Position numbers and translations under genes: made by a program
Part shown: in pieces, positions 1 to 12,152 of the stretch
Position numbering within the stretch: the first letter of the stretch is position 1
How the letters are laid out: every line of letters begins with the position of its first letter
Origin: Zoroaster sp. YZ-2022
Lineage: Eukaryota > Echinodermata > Asteroidea > Forcipulatida > Zoroasteridae
Direction: 5' to 3'
Length of the DNA: 64,000 nucleotides
Assembly (NCBI GenBank): GCA_029582265.1
Contig: CM055835.1
Location: 10,221,500-10,285,499 of the forward strand
The notes under the pieces: generated by a model
What the model saw: the letters and a program-made list of their open reading frames with translations, nothing else
The model's database searches: none
Told to the model about the DNA's origin: nothing

Positions 1-1788
1 TGTGCCATGCATAATTCTCTGTTTGTAGTTGGCTCAAGAAGTTTCTGCCCTTCGCTATCTGTTGATCTCGCATAGCAGCTCTGATTACATTGGTGCCTAC
101 CAGGACTGGAACTTCTCTTCTGTAGTTGTCTGTGGGTACGACAAAAGCCGGGACGTCTTTTATAGACGATGTCCATTACCGTCAGGGATACTGGAATGAC
201 ACCCAAGAAAGGTACTTTGTGTCCACTTGCACTTTCGATGGAGACTTCTGCTGGGATGAGTTGGATGCTATGGAGCTTAGGGTGATTCTTCCACAAGTCA
301 TCAGTGATTGAAGTGATCTGAGAGCCGTAGTCTATTAAGGCTTTGTAGCTTACATCATTAATTTGGACGATATCTTCATTGTTTGGGCCAATGAGCTGGA
401 GATAGTCAGGCTTGGCATCTTGAGTTACTGATGAAAACTGCCGTAATGTTCTATTTGAATGAGATATCAACGGGCTTGAGGTTTCTGGGCCTCCGCCGGC
501 TCGCCCTGCTGCCGTGGGCCCTTGGGGTTTAAAGGAGCTCTGCGACAGCCTCGAGCGATATGTCCTTCTTGACCACACTTGTGGCAGATGATGACTCGTT
601 GACCATCAGGTTGTTGGTCTCTCTTTGGGCGCTGAACTCCTCGTGGGCTTGCAGCCATCCTCTCAACCTTTTCTGCTAGTTGCCGCACTGTAAGGACCAA
701 ATCTTGTAGAACATCGTGGTCAGTCTTAAGGTTAGGGTCCTTCTTGACTGGCTGACTCTGTCCGTAGGCCGTGGGGTTGGGTGTGTAGGAAGTACGCTGT
801 TGTTCATACTGGGATCGGAGTTGCTGGGACTGTTGGGACTGAATCTTTGCTCCTGTCTTCAGCGCTGCAGCCATGCGAGCCTCTCTTTCCAGTTGTCGTA
901 GTTCGACTTGAACGTCATGTCGCGGGGTCTCATCGGTGCCAGCCGTTGTGTGACCTTCTCGTCCTTCACACCCCTCATAAATTGCTGAGTTAGAGTACTG
1001 TTCCGGTTGGGAAATGGACGGCCTTGGCTAGACCTTTCTTCGATAGTTCTAAGTGTGGCCTCAAGTTCGACGGCATAATGCTTGGTGGCTCATTTGGAAT
1101 TCGCATGCGTTCGTAGAAGTTCGCTAAAGGATCACCAGCGAGTACAGTGTCTCCAAACTGCGCTTTCAATTCTGTGAAGGCGTGGCTGGGAGTCTGCTGT
1201 TCCGGATGAAGATTGAGTACCAGCTTTCTTGCAGTTCCACCGAGGTATCTGTCTATGCATGTCAACTGGCATAGACGTAGTGTCGATGAGATACTTCAAG
1301 TCTCTGACCCAGTCGTCGATGGCTATGGATGAAGCTTGATCTCGTCCAGTGAAGACTGGCACACTTTTAACTTGGTGCGATGGAAGGAGACGATGTTGAG
1401 ATGGAGAGGTCTGTGGCTGATAGTGAAGCCTGCGTTGACTTTGTGGTGTCAGCAAGGGATAATCTACTGATGCAGAAATTCGTCTCGGTATTGGGGTAGG
1501 CTTCATATGCGTCAGGGGCTGCTGATGGGCCTCCGTGTGGGTTGACGGGTGCACTTCCAGACAAACGATGCTCTATATCTTCAAGTTGTGTCAGCATCTG
1601 GTCAGTAGTTTGCTGGATGGTCCTTAAGTCTGCTTGGAAGGAGATGACTGCTGTAGTGGCATGTATCTCTTTAGGTCGGGCGCCTTGCGGAGGATTGCGG
1701 GAAGTCGACGGGTCGACCGTTGACCAACAGGAGCGGTAGATGTCGGGAAGGTTTCATCATCAGGCAAATGCCTACTGGAAGTAGCCAT
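1..1788 (-). pseudogene. Gypsy-like gag-protease, decayed, 3' part beyond window
   Basis: This is the Gag and start of Pol of an LTR retrotransposon, which would form particles and cleave the polyprotein. Gag starts at the ATG at 1788-1786. Going down the minus strand, a PNMA/gypsy-type capsid region (about 1400-1000) includes VPVFTGRDQASSIAIDDWV. A CCHC zinc knuckle, CHKCGQEGHIARGC, lies at about 545-590. Then comes a retropepsin-like protease with ALIDYGSQITSI, and PVLVGTNVIR close to the window edge. The reading frame shifts near 1260 and again near 150-170, so the gene is broken. The catalytic motif at 324-332 reads DYG instead of DTG or DSG. RT and integrase would lie before position 1. 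The family is inferred from Gag and protease only. Confidence 0.8.
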
Positions 1789-3187
1789 TTCGGTATGGAT
1801 GAGAGAATTCTGACTTACAAGAATACAGTCCAAAGGGGGAAATATGCACAAGTAAATAAATACAAAAATGCATATATGACCTATAAACATAGCAAGAAAC
1901 AAATAAATCAGTCAAGCAAGAAAAAAATTCAGAAATTGACTGAAAGCAAGATTAAATATCAGTCAAATCAAGAATTAAATCAAGAATAGGATATTGATTC
2001 AAATCAAAGGTAAGTATCAAATCAGCAAAAGTCTACAAAAAGCAATTCAATCAGTAATGAATAAAGCAAGCATTAATCAATCAAAAACTTTCAAATCTAT
2101 TAAATCAATCAGTCAAGAATGAGGAAATGCAGCAAATCAGAAATTAGCACAAGACAATTGCGAGATCAAAAATTTGTGAAAGCAGAAGTCAATCAAAGAT
2201 TTAAGGAAATAATCAAATTTCAATAATTCAATCCTCTAAAATCAGCAACAGAATTCAATTTTGTCAACCAAGAAAAAATATTTCCAAACCGACAGCAATT
2301 AAGACTAATAAGGACACCCTGCACTTTTTTTTTCTTTGTCTTTTTGACACTCGAAAGTACGGGCACGTGTCGGCTAGAGTACCTCAAATAAAACAAAACT
2401 TTCAAAGAATTGTACCACCTGCTAATTGGTGTTGTAACTGGTACCTTAATTCAGGTGTAGTTCTAAATGGGCAACAATGGCACTCGAATCAAAGACTTTG
2501 ATTGATTTTTGTGTCTATTATGCAACAGTATAAATCACACTTGAATGGCAAACCGGAAACCCAGTCGGAAATTGAACGACAATGCAGTCTTTGTTAAACT
2601 GGTTGCTAGGGAACTTACAGAGACTTGGATAGCTAGCGGTATGTGCTCTTTGTGTGGTGTGCCGGCAGTTCAATCAACCGATGATGGGGTGAGCTCGGGA
2701 CACGGCCGAACGCTGTGGATATTCGATCGTCCCAGCGGCAAGGTCTTTGAATGTTCACAGGAATGATTATCATGCCCGAAAGTCACTTGAATGTGGTCTT
2801 GTTGTTCCGGTGGACTTCTGCCTAGGGGTTCTGTTCATACTCTGGCACACTTTAGTTCCTGCCGTCCCGCTGGGAGGTGTTGGCGGTCACCAGGAACTCA
2901 CTGGAACGATCCTAGCCACTCGTCCTGTCGTCGAAGCACAAACCGCAGCTCAGCGTGGCGGACGGCCGGTGAGATTGGGTCTTCCAGGCAGTAACTGGGC
3001 AGCCCGGAAAGCAGCCGCCGCTCAGGAGATGGGGTACCGCACACTTGTGAACTGACTGCGGGTTCCCTTCAGCGTTGTCGATGTGGAAAGCGGTGCCGGG
3101 ATCGTCTTGATGTCAGGGACGCTGTCAGGTAAGGTAGGTGATCGATGAATGCCGGTGAAAGGCCTCTTACCCGGATCTTCCACCAAA
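1789..3187 (-). other. Probable untranslated leader of the gypsy-like element
   Basis: No convincing gene is seen. 1850-2230 is A-rich with many aatca/aatcag words; 2640-3190 is more GC-rich. Because gag starts at 1788 on the minus strand, this stretch could be the element's leader. Open frames on either strand show no recognisable domain. Confidence 0.35.
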
Positions 3188-3886
3188 TGTGACCCAGGTA
3201 GAAATTGGGCCGAATTAGGAAAGAGGCAGTCGGCGACAAAGATCTTGGTTTCTTGGGCTGATTTATTCTGAAGTAGTGAAGACAAGATGTCGTTCAGTCT
3301 TCGATCAAGAATAATATCTCACAAAATATAATAATTAATTTAAAGAATTAAACAAGAAAATGAAATATAATACAATAATCTACAGTTCGCGCCGAAATCT
3401 GGGCGGTACCCGCCATCTTGGAAAATTGGCGATATTATGCAAAACATTAAGAAAAGCTAGTTTTAGTAGGTTTCCAAGAAAATACCAGGTCTGCGATATT
3501 GCAACATTGATTAGTAAGATAACGATATCTGAACACGATAATGAAGATATCTTGGAACTAATATTTACAAAATCAGGAATTTCGAAATCACTATGGCTTA
3601 TAAATCAACTCAAAACTTACGTCAGTAACTAACAAAATAATATCGAGAATACAAAATATGAGTGATTGATAAGGGATACGATGAGCTAATTTCTAAGTAT
3701 ATGAATCTTAAAAATAAAGTGAAATTACAAACGATTGTTACCTGAAGGAGTGAAGACAAGAAGATGTCGTTCAGTCTTCGATCAAGAATAATATGACGGG
3801 AAGGTGGAAGCCGCTGAAATGCAAAGCTAACATAGAGGGCGCTTCATTAATTTAAATAAGCCAAGTAAAGAAAAGATTACGTAACA
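3188..3886 (-). repeat. Possible LTR of the gypsy-like element
   Basis: On the minus strand the sequence runs from TGTTACG (starting at about 3886) to GGGTCACA (about 3188). It is followed by TTTGGTGGAAGATC, the kind of sequence found at a primer-binding site. A segment of about 47 bp (gtgaagacaag...gatcaagaataatat) occurs at 3267-3313 and again at 3744-3795 in direct orientation. No second LTR is in the window, so the limits are guesses. Confidence 0.3.
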
Positions 3887-4079
3887 GGGTTGAGTAAACT
3901 CAAAATTTAGACGGGGAGTCGGAAAACTAAGCATAAATTTCCATAACTGTCACATGTGTAAGAAGTACGGTGTCAAGGTGAAATCAAAGTGGTACGACCA
4001 TGTGCCATTTGAGAACTCCGCAAGCTGTGGCAAGTCAAGGTGAAGGTTATTCCCATGTTATTAACATGCTGTGCTAACG

Positions 4080-4180
4080 CGAAACAACGGCAACGGCAAC
4101 GGCAAAAGCTCAGCGACCGGGTAGGCCGGGATTCGAACCCATATTCTGAAAGATGAATGATGCCCATGTCGGTAAAATGT
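4080..4180 (-). repeat. Possible tRNA-derived SINE remnant
   Basis: The minus strand contains TGGGTTCGAATCCCGGC, which fits a Pol III B box (GGTTCGANTCC). No clear A box or SINE body is recognisable. It is flanked by a short caacgg repeat at 4084-4104. Confidence 0.3.
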
Positions 4181-4378
4181 ACACGTACACATGTAAACAA
4201 AGATTGTTTTGGGGCTTTGTGATTTCCAGATAATGTGAAAACATTTATTTTATTCAGTTTCACGAGGACCTTATCACTCGTAAACTGGGGAAATAACATG
4301 TCTTTAACATCCATGCAAATTTGTTGTATAGGCCTAGTTGGATATAAGTGCAATTGCACATAATTGTTAACAACTTAC

Positions 4379-4528
4379 ATTGGATGTAGCATGAGGCAAC
4401 ACTCTATCCCATGTTATGACCAGCATCCATTCCACACTAAAGTTAGACGCTTGTAGGCCATTAATAGTTTCATCTGTTGTATTCAGCACTGCTAAATTTG
4501 ATGAATTTACTTCTGATCTTTCATAAAC
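4379..4528 (-). CDS. NIDO-domain host gene, third visible exon
   Basis: This 150-bp internal exon (50 codons, phase 0 at both ends) follows the acceptor TTATTTTGTTTTCAG and ends at the donor AAT/GTAAGTTG. It starts VYERSEVNSSN and includes NFSVEWMLVITWDRVLP, which matches the part of NIDO (nidogen-like) domains where a conserved W-D follows the 'vyyr' strand. It joins in frame to the exon at 10460-10633. NIDO domains occur in extracellular or membrane proteins such as nidogen, tectorin, SNED1 and mesh. The next expected exon (NTFQ-type motif) was not found at lower coordinates. The intron between this exon and the previous one is 5.9 kb and carries a piggyBac element. The gene identity beyond the domain is unknown. 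Confidence 0.8.
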
Positions 4529-5240
4529 CTGAAAACAAAATAATGAAACAAATGAGTAGATGGAGGTTGGGATTCATAACAAAAACAGTATAATACATTG
4601 ATGGTGTGCATGGTTTGGTCTAATTTAGAACTAGCGACAACACCCAACTCCTTTGTTTGGTGCACTGGACAATATTAGGCACTAGTTGTTTCACAGAACG
4701 ACAGTAATGCCTATATGACTGGATTTTATTACATCAATGCATCAATGCATGCATCTTTACATATCATTACAAAAACTACCGTAATTATGGTGAAGAGAAG
4801 ACTCACATACCTTGAAAAAGGAAAGTACAACATCGGTATTTTTCCAAAATAGCTTCTATGAGTATGAAAAATACTCTTTGAATCAAGATATACTATTTGA
4901 ATCAAGATATACAGAAGACATCCAACCTGTGAAAATTTAAGCTCGTAACGTTGTCGTTAATGAGAATATAGTGAAAACTCTTTCAGGTTGTAGAATTTAG
5001 GAAAATAAATCAGTACTTTTTCATAAATCTAAAACGGAAATAATTTCACAACAAATTATGTAGTTTATTTTAATTGTTTTATAGAGCATTATACATAATG
5101 TCTCAATGCGCTTTACATGTTATTCCTTGTCAATGGGCCAATATCTTTTCTGCAGTCCTTCTCAGCTTTCAAACACAATATCAACCTGTTCTTTCACATG
5201 TATTCATTATTGTATACTAGGTGAACAGAATCAATGTATA

Positions 5241-8200
5241 TTAACCCTTTCATTACCAGCCAGTTATGTAAGAGAGTACCCTTCTTTACCACAGTAATTA
5301 GGAGCCCAATGTCACTTCAGCACCAGTGGGTTTTTCACAATTTCATTGAAGTGCGCCCTCACTCTGCAGTAATAGACACTTTTTTTTACATGTGTACTGT
5401 ACATACCAAATGGCTCAAATATATTTGTATGTTAAACTGATGGTAAAAATGAGTATACAAAGGGAGGAAAATATTGTGCAGATTTTTAAGTGTAAAAGCA
5501 AAACAATTAAATATTTAGATCAGTATTTACACTGAAGAAAAGTAATACAAATGGGTGATATTTCATGCAAATACGGTACATGTATAAGATTTCTTTTCCA
5601 TGTGAAAAACAATAACTTGGATGAGATTTTGGGGATTTTTTTTGGTTTTCAACTTGGAAATGAACCATTCAGTGTACATACATCACAATCCATGCTAACA
5701 TTTCATTTCTTCCAATTCAATGTTGGTTTGGACTGTAATCTGCGGCTTGTCCGACCATTCCCAACATTGATTTGGGGGTGGGGGGGGGGGGGTTGAAGGC
5801 AAATAGTACAGATTTACAATCAACTGATGTGGTATTTCTCAAAGCAAGGAACTATGCACATAGGTTGTGTACATTGTTTACAGATCATCTTCGTTTGTTT
5901 CGCCTGCCTAATTTGCGGTTACTGCAAACAATGCAGTCGCGTTTCTTTCCATTGGGTTTTTTGCCAGGATAGTGCTGTTGCCCTGTCAACTCGATAGGAA
6001 TATGGTATCTCAACTGACTTGTTATGCAAGCATGCTCCCAACCCAACAGCAAGCCCTGTACAATCCCTATACGAAAATCAAGGTTACTGACATTTTTGTT
6101 CCCTGCTATGCTGGTGAATATTACTCTGCTATTGACAATACAGATATTCAGCATATGGAAAAAACTCTTTTCCCACCATTTCAAGCTTCTGTGTGTATGA
6201 TTGTAGTACTGAAAACATTGGTCGGCAAGATCAGTTCCACCCATGTTTTTGTTGTAATCTTCAATACAATTGGGCTTCATAACATCACAAAATCCACTTG
6301 TGCTCTTATTACACCGAATTTGCTTTTTGGACAAATCGGTGTTGCCTACATTAGTTAAAAGTGTTACAGATTTTTTGTCTTGCCAAACGATACACAATTG
6401 CCCACCTTTCACCAAAAAAAATGGGTCATCTCCTTTCTTCATTTTATGGTTTTTTGGGTTTGCGGCCTGGGGTATTCCCTGTGTAGTGTAACGAACAGTT
6501 CCACAACATCTGAATCCTAGTTTAGCAAGTTTAGCTAAAAGAGCTGGGCTAGTATAGTAATTATCACAATATATTACATGTCCCTTATTCTCAAGTCCAT
6601 GGACCAGTTCAATGACGACTTTTCCTGCAACTGTTAGGTTTGGTGGATGGCAGTCTGACTTGGTATCTACATGTATGTCTGCATCATAAACAGTTTGGGT
6701 GTCGTCGGCTCCTGTGTACAGTTTCCAAGCACACGTGTATCCTGTTTTGGACCTCGTTCAGGAGAATGCTTTAATACCCCGTTTGATAGGTTTTAGGCAT
6801 GTACTTAACAAAACTTAAGCGTCCTTGAATTTCAACATACTCTCATCTGGAGACAGATTCATGCAGGGTTATACAGGTTGAGAAACTTCGACGAGGACTT
6901 CTATCAAGGGCCGAACTTTGGAAAGTTTGTCCTGCTTAGCCAAGGCTCTACGAGGAATTTGGTTATTTGAGATGTGGAGAAACCGAAGAATTGAACTGAA
7001 CCGATTTCGGGACATGATCGACGGTAGAATGGGATGCGCTAAGAACTTCAGATGTTGACCAGTACATCTTGTATTGAGAGGATTTGTTTATGCCCATAGC
7101 AATGAGAAGTGCCACAAATGCCATCATTTCTGGAATGTTGGTTGGGTGCCAGGAGAATTGTTGACTAGGATTTGAGTCTCATTGTTTGCTGGCGCATAGC
7201 GATTAGTCTCATCGACGAGCATATCCCACACGAGTTGACAAAAATACAGCTTGAAGATCTCCACTGCCGACAGTGTGGCAAAGTCGCCGGTGGGGCCAGA
7301 ATTTCCATTGAACTGCACAGTCCCACACTCGTAATGGTCTCGCTGCTCCCAACCGGATCGGAAATCTAACTTTCCTGTCGTCCTCCTTGATCTCGGTCGG
7401 CTATCACCTTGGTAGGTAGGCTGCAACAGAAAAACAAGGCAAAGGAGGATTAATCTCGGTCCTTTGTAAATACAATATCTCAATGCTGCATGTGCACAGG
7501 CCACAGGGGGTCATGCAAAATGAATATTGTGCTGAGAAAAAATATGGCAGATTCCATCCACTCTCCAAAACTCGTTGTCGATAAATTTTCGTTTTAATGT
7601 GGGATTGTGAATGTGAATTCCCCCAACTTCTTGCATAATACGACTTATGAGGGCCTTTCGAATACAAGGCTATTCTTTTGGAAGCTTGAGACTAAGAGTG
7701 CATTTTCAGCCTGTTAACGCTAAACAGCACGACCGGCTATGGGTAAATGTTAAAATTTCTATGCTATATCTATACATCAACTTGCTGTTTCAATGAATAC
7801 AAATATTACCCCAACATTCCCAACAAACTACTAATAATTGTACATTTTCACTTGACTTTTTTGACCCAGTCCAGGGGGTGATTTGGTCAATCCTATTAAA
7901 GGATCCATTTTCTAAATTTACATTACTCAACTCCAACAGTTGTAACGCTATTTACGCTATAGCCTAGGAAAATAAGTGAATTACGTTAATTTGCATTGGG
8001 CCAGGAAGAGTAACGTTAACTGTTATTAGTTATTCATTTTTACTGTGATTTTGGCCTACCTCTTCAAGTTCAACGAATTCCGCTGGAATTTGTACTTCTA
8101 ATGTGCTGTCGTCATCCGTTACTTCGTCATCTGATTCTGAGCCACTGTCTGCCAAAATCCCAGCCAAAATGCCATCATTTATGTCCGTTTCCATCATGAT

Positions 8201-8471
8201 TGCAACTAAATTAAACTGACCGTTGTGGAAGCGGTGGACGCTTAGCACCGGAACCAAAGTGACGCACTTTTCTTTTCATAAACTTTTATACACTTCATTC
8301 CTCTCAATAGAGGGCGCCAACCCCCAAAACCACTCAAGCATTTTCAGGTGGTGATTTAAGTCGCCGTGGTCGTCAAGGGCATGCCGATTCCCGGCACCTT
8401 TTAGAGCCCACGGGAAGGAAGCGTATCACAACAAAGGCTCTTTTTAGAGCCCGTGGGATCGAAAGGGTTAA
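5241..8471 (-). mobile_element. Complete piggyBac-type transposon with TTAA target duplication
   Basis: TTAA at 5241-5244 and 8468-8471 flanks an element of 3223 bp. Its ends are CCCTTTCATTACC on the left and the complement of CCCTTTCGATCCCACGG on the right, giving the short piggyBac-type inverted repeat CCCTTTC. The coding strand is minus. The element sits in an intron of the NIDO gene, in the same orientation. The transposase is broken, so it is not expected to move by itself. Confidence 0.85.
5885..8197 (-). pseudogene. piggyBac transposase pseudogene (DDE_Tnp_1_7), with intron
   Basis: A piggyBac transposase performs TTAA-specific cut-and-paste. Exon 1 (8060-8197) begins MMETD and is acidic (DSGSESDDEVTDDDS), as these N termini usually are. 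It ends at a donor GAG/GTAGGC. The acceptor TTTTTCTGTTGCAG is at 7421. The second exon continues with GPTGDFATLSAVEIFKLYF and DETNRYA, a typical N-terminal piggyBac region. The middle (about 6450-7120) is full of stops and frameshifts. The last part (5885-6442) is again open: NMGGTDLADQCFQYYNH, a segment RSLKWWEKSFFHML, and a C-terminal Cys-containing tail (CIVCS). The catalytic Asp region is not intact. Recognition of the family is strong. Confidence 0.85.
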
Positions 8472-8529
8472 AATGTACTGCTCAAGGACAACATTACCAT
8501 GATCGCGGACAGGATTCAGTGTATCACAG

Positions 8530-8800
8530 ACTTAATATACAGGGTGGTTCAAAAGAAGCTAACCCAAGTTTAAGGTGATTGTTCACACCTCCTACAAATC
8601 CAGAGAATTTGTGTTTACCTAGTGTTGATGAGTAGGGTTTTTAGAAATAATCCTGAAAAAATGCTAGGTCTAGCTGAATTGGATCTCAAGATATGGCCCA
8701 TTACAGATGGCATGTACAAAACTTGCTTGTCCACGGGAGCTTCTTACCTTTAGTTTGTCTTCAACATGCTACCTGGCCCTTGGTTTACAATACATGTGAG
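8530..8800. repeat. Possible mariner-like end and unassigned sequence
   Basis: ATACAGGGTGGTTCAAAAG at 8538-8556 resembles the outer end of many Tc1/mariner relatives (ACAGGGTG). I found no matching second end, and no gene in this stretch. Confidence 0.25.
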
Positions 8801-8824
8801 TGCCCTGTCTTGCATGTGTTGCAC

Positions 8825-9120
8825 TGCATGTTGCATTAATATTTCAAAAAATTATATCTCATGAACCACAAAAGATATTTTCACAATCTTTGCATTATGT
8901 GAATTATGTGATTTTTCGTACTGAGACGCGACCCCAATTTGACCTGTCCTTCCGGTTGAATCCGGAAGTTGAATATTTCAAAAAATCATATCTCATGAAC
9001 CACAGAAGATATTTTCACAATCTTTGCGTCATCTTAAAGACCTTGAACTATGTCACATTTCGTACACAGGCATGACCCTAATCTGACCTCTCCTTCCAGT
9101 CGAAACCGGACGTTTAAGTA
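8825..9120 (+). repeat. Two tandem units of a ~130-bp dispersed repeat (CCGGAAGT family)
   Basis: Each unit contains ATATCTCATGAACCACA, then GATATTTTCACAATCTTTGC, a stretch ending in a TTTCGTACACAGAC-like phrase, and a CTTCCGGTTG...CCGGAAGTTG palindrome. The same tandem units recur at 46318-46560 and 51780-52020 on the plus strand. No protein is supported; the open frame at 8800-9075 is a by-product of the repeat. Confidence 0.75.
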
Positions 9121-9219
9121 AACAACTATTCAGAATCATTATTCTGTAAATGTATTTGTACAGCCAAAACATAGTTGCTGAGTTAAAAGAACCTTAAAAC
9201 ACAGAGTTAGACCTTAACA

Positions 9220-9860
9220 TATAGTTCCAGGTAACGTTGTGACCTGGTGAGGTCATCTAATGAATTATTACGTAATTAATTATAATTAAAACAATATATT
9301 TTATATCTCGTGAACCACAATAGATACTTTCTTGATTCCTTCATAATCATATAGAACATGGAGAACTCAACATTTTTTGATACACAGACATGACCCTAAA
9401 GCTCTTTATAAATTGATTCAAATCTGAAAGGGTATTCGGAAAAAAAACATTCTTGGTTTATATGTTAAGTGGGATCTGCTCTTTTCAAAAATATATTTGG
9501 TGACGTCATCGCTCTTAACAGCGCCCTCTAGCGGCAGGTTTTAAAAAAGTCACTTTTTGCTATCTTGAGAAAACATTAGACAGAATTGTACCAAATTTGG
9601 CACAACTGAACCCATATTATGAAGAAAAATTTTGTGAAGTATGAATGACGTCACATGATTGAACCGGAACTTACGATTGGAAGAATTTCAAATTATATGG
9701 GATGACTCAACCGGAAGTTAATGTATTCAGTATAACACATTGTTTTTTTAATTATATATTATGAAAACTCATATCTCATGAAGCAACTCTTGTCTTTTAA
9801 CAACTTTAGATGATGACGTCATCACATATGATGCACACTCGAACACCCTGAGTTTGTTTT
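9220..9860 (+). repeat. Dispersed repeat, other part of the CCGGAAGT family
   Basis: 9240-9700 is present in reverse complement at 59030-59430, including CTAGCGGCAGG/CCTGCCGCTAG-like sequence next to GCGCCCTCTA, and TGACGTCATCGC. Its first part (9240-9400) also matches 21900-22100 in reverse complement. The segment ends at a CGAACACCC motif (about 9849) related to hairpins at 23112, 46046 and 51471. Confidence 0.7.
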
Positions 9861-10459
9861 CTACAAACTCAATACCTCTAGTTTTATTTTTTTTTGTATT
9901 CTAGGTGTTCTCTGATGCAAAAGGAAGTATTCAATATGGATGTTATTATACAGTGCATTTATTGTACGTCCCAAAATGTTTACAAATCATGTTTTGGCGG
10001 TGATCTTAGTGACGTCACATTATTGATTGTACTGAAGACAACATTTGTGCCAAACTTCATGGGCAACGGACACAAATTAAGGAAGTTATGGGAAAAAAAC
10101 AAATTTTTACTAACAATTAGGATTTTTTTTTCCAAAAATGGGTATAGTACGCGCAATGGGGCCCTATGAACGTTTTCATGTCCTCATTAGATAGATCGTG
10201 TCAAACCAAACATGCCTATGAAATTTCATTTAAATCGGCTAAAGAATAAAAATAAAAAAATTTAGCGGGGCGTAACGAGCTCCCCCCCCCCCCCCAGGTC
10301 TGAGAACGAAAAAAGGGCCAGGCTTGATAGAGTTTAACACTACGGTGAACGTGACCTTTGACTTGTCATTTCTCAAGGACAATCCTTGTTTGCATTTATA
10401 TAATGATGCAGACACCAATTTACCATTTTTCTTATGATTACCCTTGATTTATGATTTAC
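9861..10459. other. Intron sequence without recognised gene
   Basis: This is intron of the NIDO gene. It contains a 14-base poly-C run near 10281-10294 and otherwise no feature I can support. Confidence 0.5.
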
Positions 10460-10633
10460 CTGATAGTACACGTTACTCTCCGATGACAATTTCATTTCAT
10501 TCACATCACTGAAGAATGGTGCAATGAACACACGATCAGAAAGACTACCACTAAAAGTACTGCCATTAGTAGGGCGTGGATAGGCATATTTCTCCGTCCC
10601 ATTGTACATTATAATAAGTCCGTTATCTGTGAA
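10460..10633 (-). CDS. NIDO-domain host gene, second visible exon
   Basis: The 174-bp exon (58 codons, phase 0 at both ends) follows acceptor CTTTTCTTTAG and ends TATCAG before GTAAATC. It encodes FTDNGLIIMYNG, then SDRVFIAPFFSDVN and SNVYYQ. These are the hallmark strands of a NIDO domain: 'vndNGlisf', 'iaPFwaDvd' and 'vyyr'. An alternative acceptor 7 bp downstream (TTCACAG) would break the frame with the upstream exon, which is why the first is chosen. It joins in frame to the exons at 12153-12298 and 4379-4528. The product is likely secreted or membrane-anchored, but the full architecture is not visible. Confidence 0.82.
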
Positions 10634-10793
10634 CTAAAGAAAAGATCATTAAGATATAAATCGCAGTTTCCCTTTGTCAAAATGTCTTTTAATACAATAT
10701 TACAATCATTATTTTATGAGGATCAAGAAATGCGTATAGATCATTGGTATTTTGAAACGTACGTGCATTCAAAACTCTAATTTCCAAGATATG

Positions 10794-11409
10794 TGTGACC
10801 CGCTCTGTTAAAATGAGTCACAAGTCGCAAATTTCAAAAATTGAGATTTCTATGTGGCCGGAAAGAGTACCTCACCAGGTTTAATTTGGTATAAGTTAGA
10901 GGTGTGTGACGTATTGCATTATGGAGATATGCCATTTTTAATAATCAATGAATTGCATAATTCGTCCCTAATTTGCCATAGTGACCAATCCGACTTTTTC
11001 AATTTTAAGTTTTCCCGCCCATTAGTACATTCAGGAAGAGACCTACCATTGTATCTAATCCACACGCATGCTTTCCTTATAGTTTTGGAGATAGAGCAAA
11101 TGACAAATGCTCTAACTGGCTATTTTTGTAATTTGGCAAAGTGACCAACACCGCATTGGTCACTTTGCTAACTTAATTAGGGATTGGTCAATATGGCAAA
11201 TTAGGGACAAATTAACACAATTGAATTCTTCGGAAAACAAGCATTCGAAAGGAAAACAAATGTCAGAAATGAAACAACCTACTCACAAAAAATCATTGAT
11301 TTTAATATTTTAATGATTGAAATTGACGCCAATTTCATTCAATAAAATATTAAGCCACATGGAAATCTATTTTTTAAATTTATGATTGTGACTCACAGAG
11401 CGGGTCACA
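10794..11409. mobile_element. 616-bp MITE-like element with TGTGACCCGCTCTGT ends
   Basis: The left end TGTGACCCGCTCTGT and the right end (its exact complement, ACAGAGCGGGTCACA) are followed inward by about 50 bp of weaker inverted similarity (GAGTCACAA, AGATTTC..ATGTGGC). Inside there is another pair of related phrases, 'tttgccatagtgaccaatcc' and its partner near 11160-11200. No coding sequence is present. It lies in an intron of the NIDO gene. The superfamily is not determined; flanking TAT-rich sequence hides any target duplication. Confidence 0.75.
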
Positions 11410-11506
11410 TATATCAAACTATAACCTGCTGCGAGTTTCAATTTACAGTTTTTGAGAAAATCTGTTATTGGTCTTTATGATGCATTGCATGGAGTAGATA
11501 TCAACA

Positions 11507-12065
11507 AGTTTAATACGGATGTTTGAAGTTACTCAATGCCTGTACCCAATACTCAGTGCCTTATAAAACCGATGTGGATGTATGGGGTTACTCAATAGCC
11601 ATTGCCTTATAGGACCGATGTGGATGTATCAGGTTACTCCAATACACAGTGCCTTATAGGACCGACGTGGATGTATGAGGTTACCCAATACCCAGTGCAT
11701 TATAACACTGATGTGGATGTTTGAGGTTACCCAGTACCCAATTATAACAGTTTGGATGTTAGGTCACCCAACAAGTTGGAATGTATTAGGTTACCCCAAT
11801 ACCCAGTACCTAATAAGAAGGATGTTGATGTCTGAGGTTACCCCATTACCTAATGCCTTATAAGACCGATGTGGATTAATTGGTGTTGTTACCCAATACT
11901 AGTGCCTTTAAGACCGATGTGGATGTCTGAGGTTACCCAATATCCAGTGCTTTATAAGACCGATGTGGATGTGTGAGGTTACCCCAATACCCAGTGCCTT
12001 ATAAGACCGACGTGGATGTCTGAGGTTACCCAATACCCATTGCATTATAAGACCGATGTGGTTTG
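11507..12065 (+). repeat. Minisatellite, ~47-48-bp unit, about a dozen copies
   Basis: The unit resembles TTATAAGACCGATGTGGATG followed by a TGAGGTTACCCAATACCCAGTGCC phrase (given here in pieces). Units vary by substitutions and small deletions. It lies in the NIDO gene intron just 3' of the exon at 12153 in the direction of transcription. Confidence 0.9.
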
Positions 12066-12152
12066 TTTTTACAGTAAGCATAAGAAAAAGATGGATTCAG
12101 AAAACTGGTAATATTTTCCATTAAGTTTCTTTTTATAGCTGTATAATCTTAC

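Noticed and set aside
126..311. Plus-strand open frame
   Set aside because: It lies opposite the gypsy-like protease, which is clearly coded on the minus strand.
2747..3055. Plus-strand open frame of 102 codons in a GC-rich stretch
   Set aside because: No recognisable domain, no splice context, and an overlapping frame in the probable leader of a minus-strand element.
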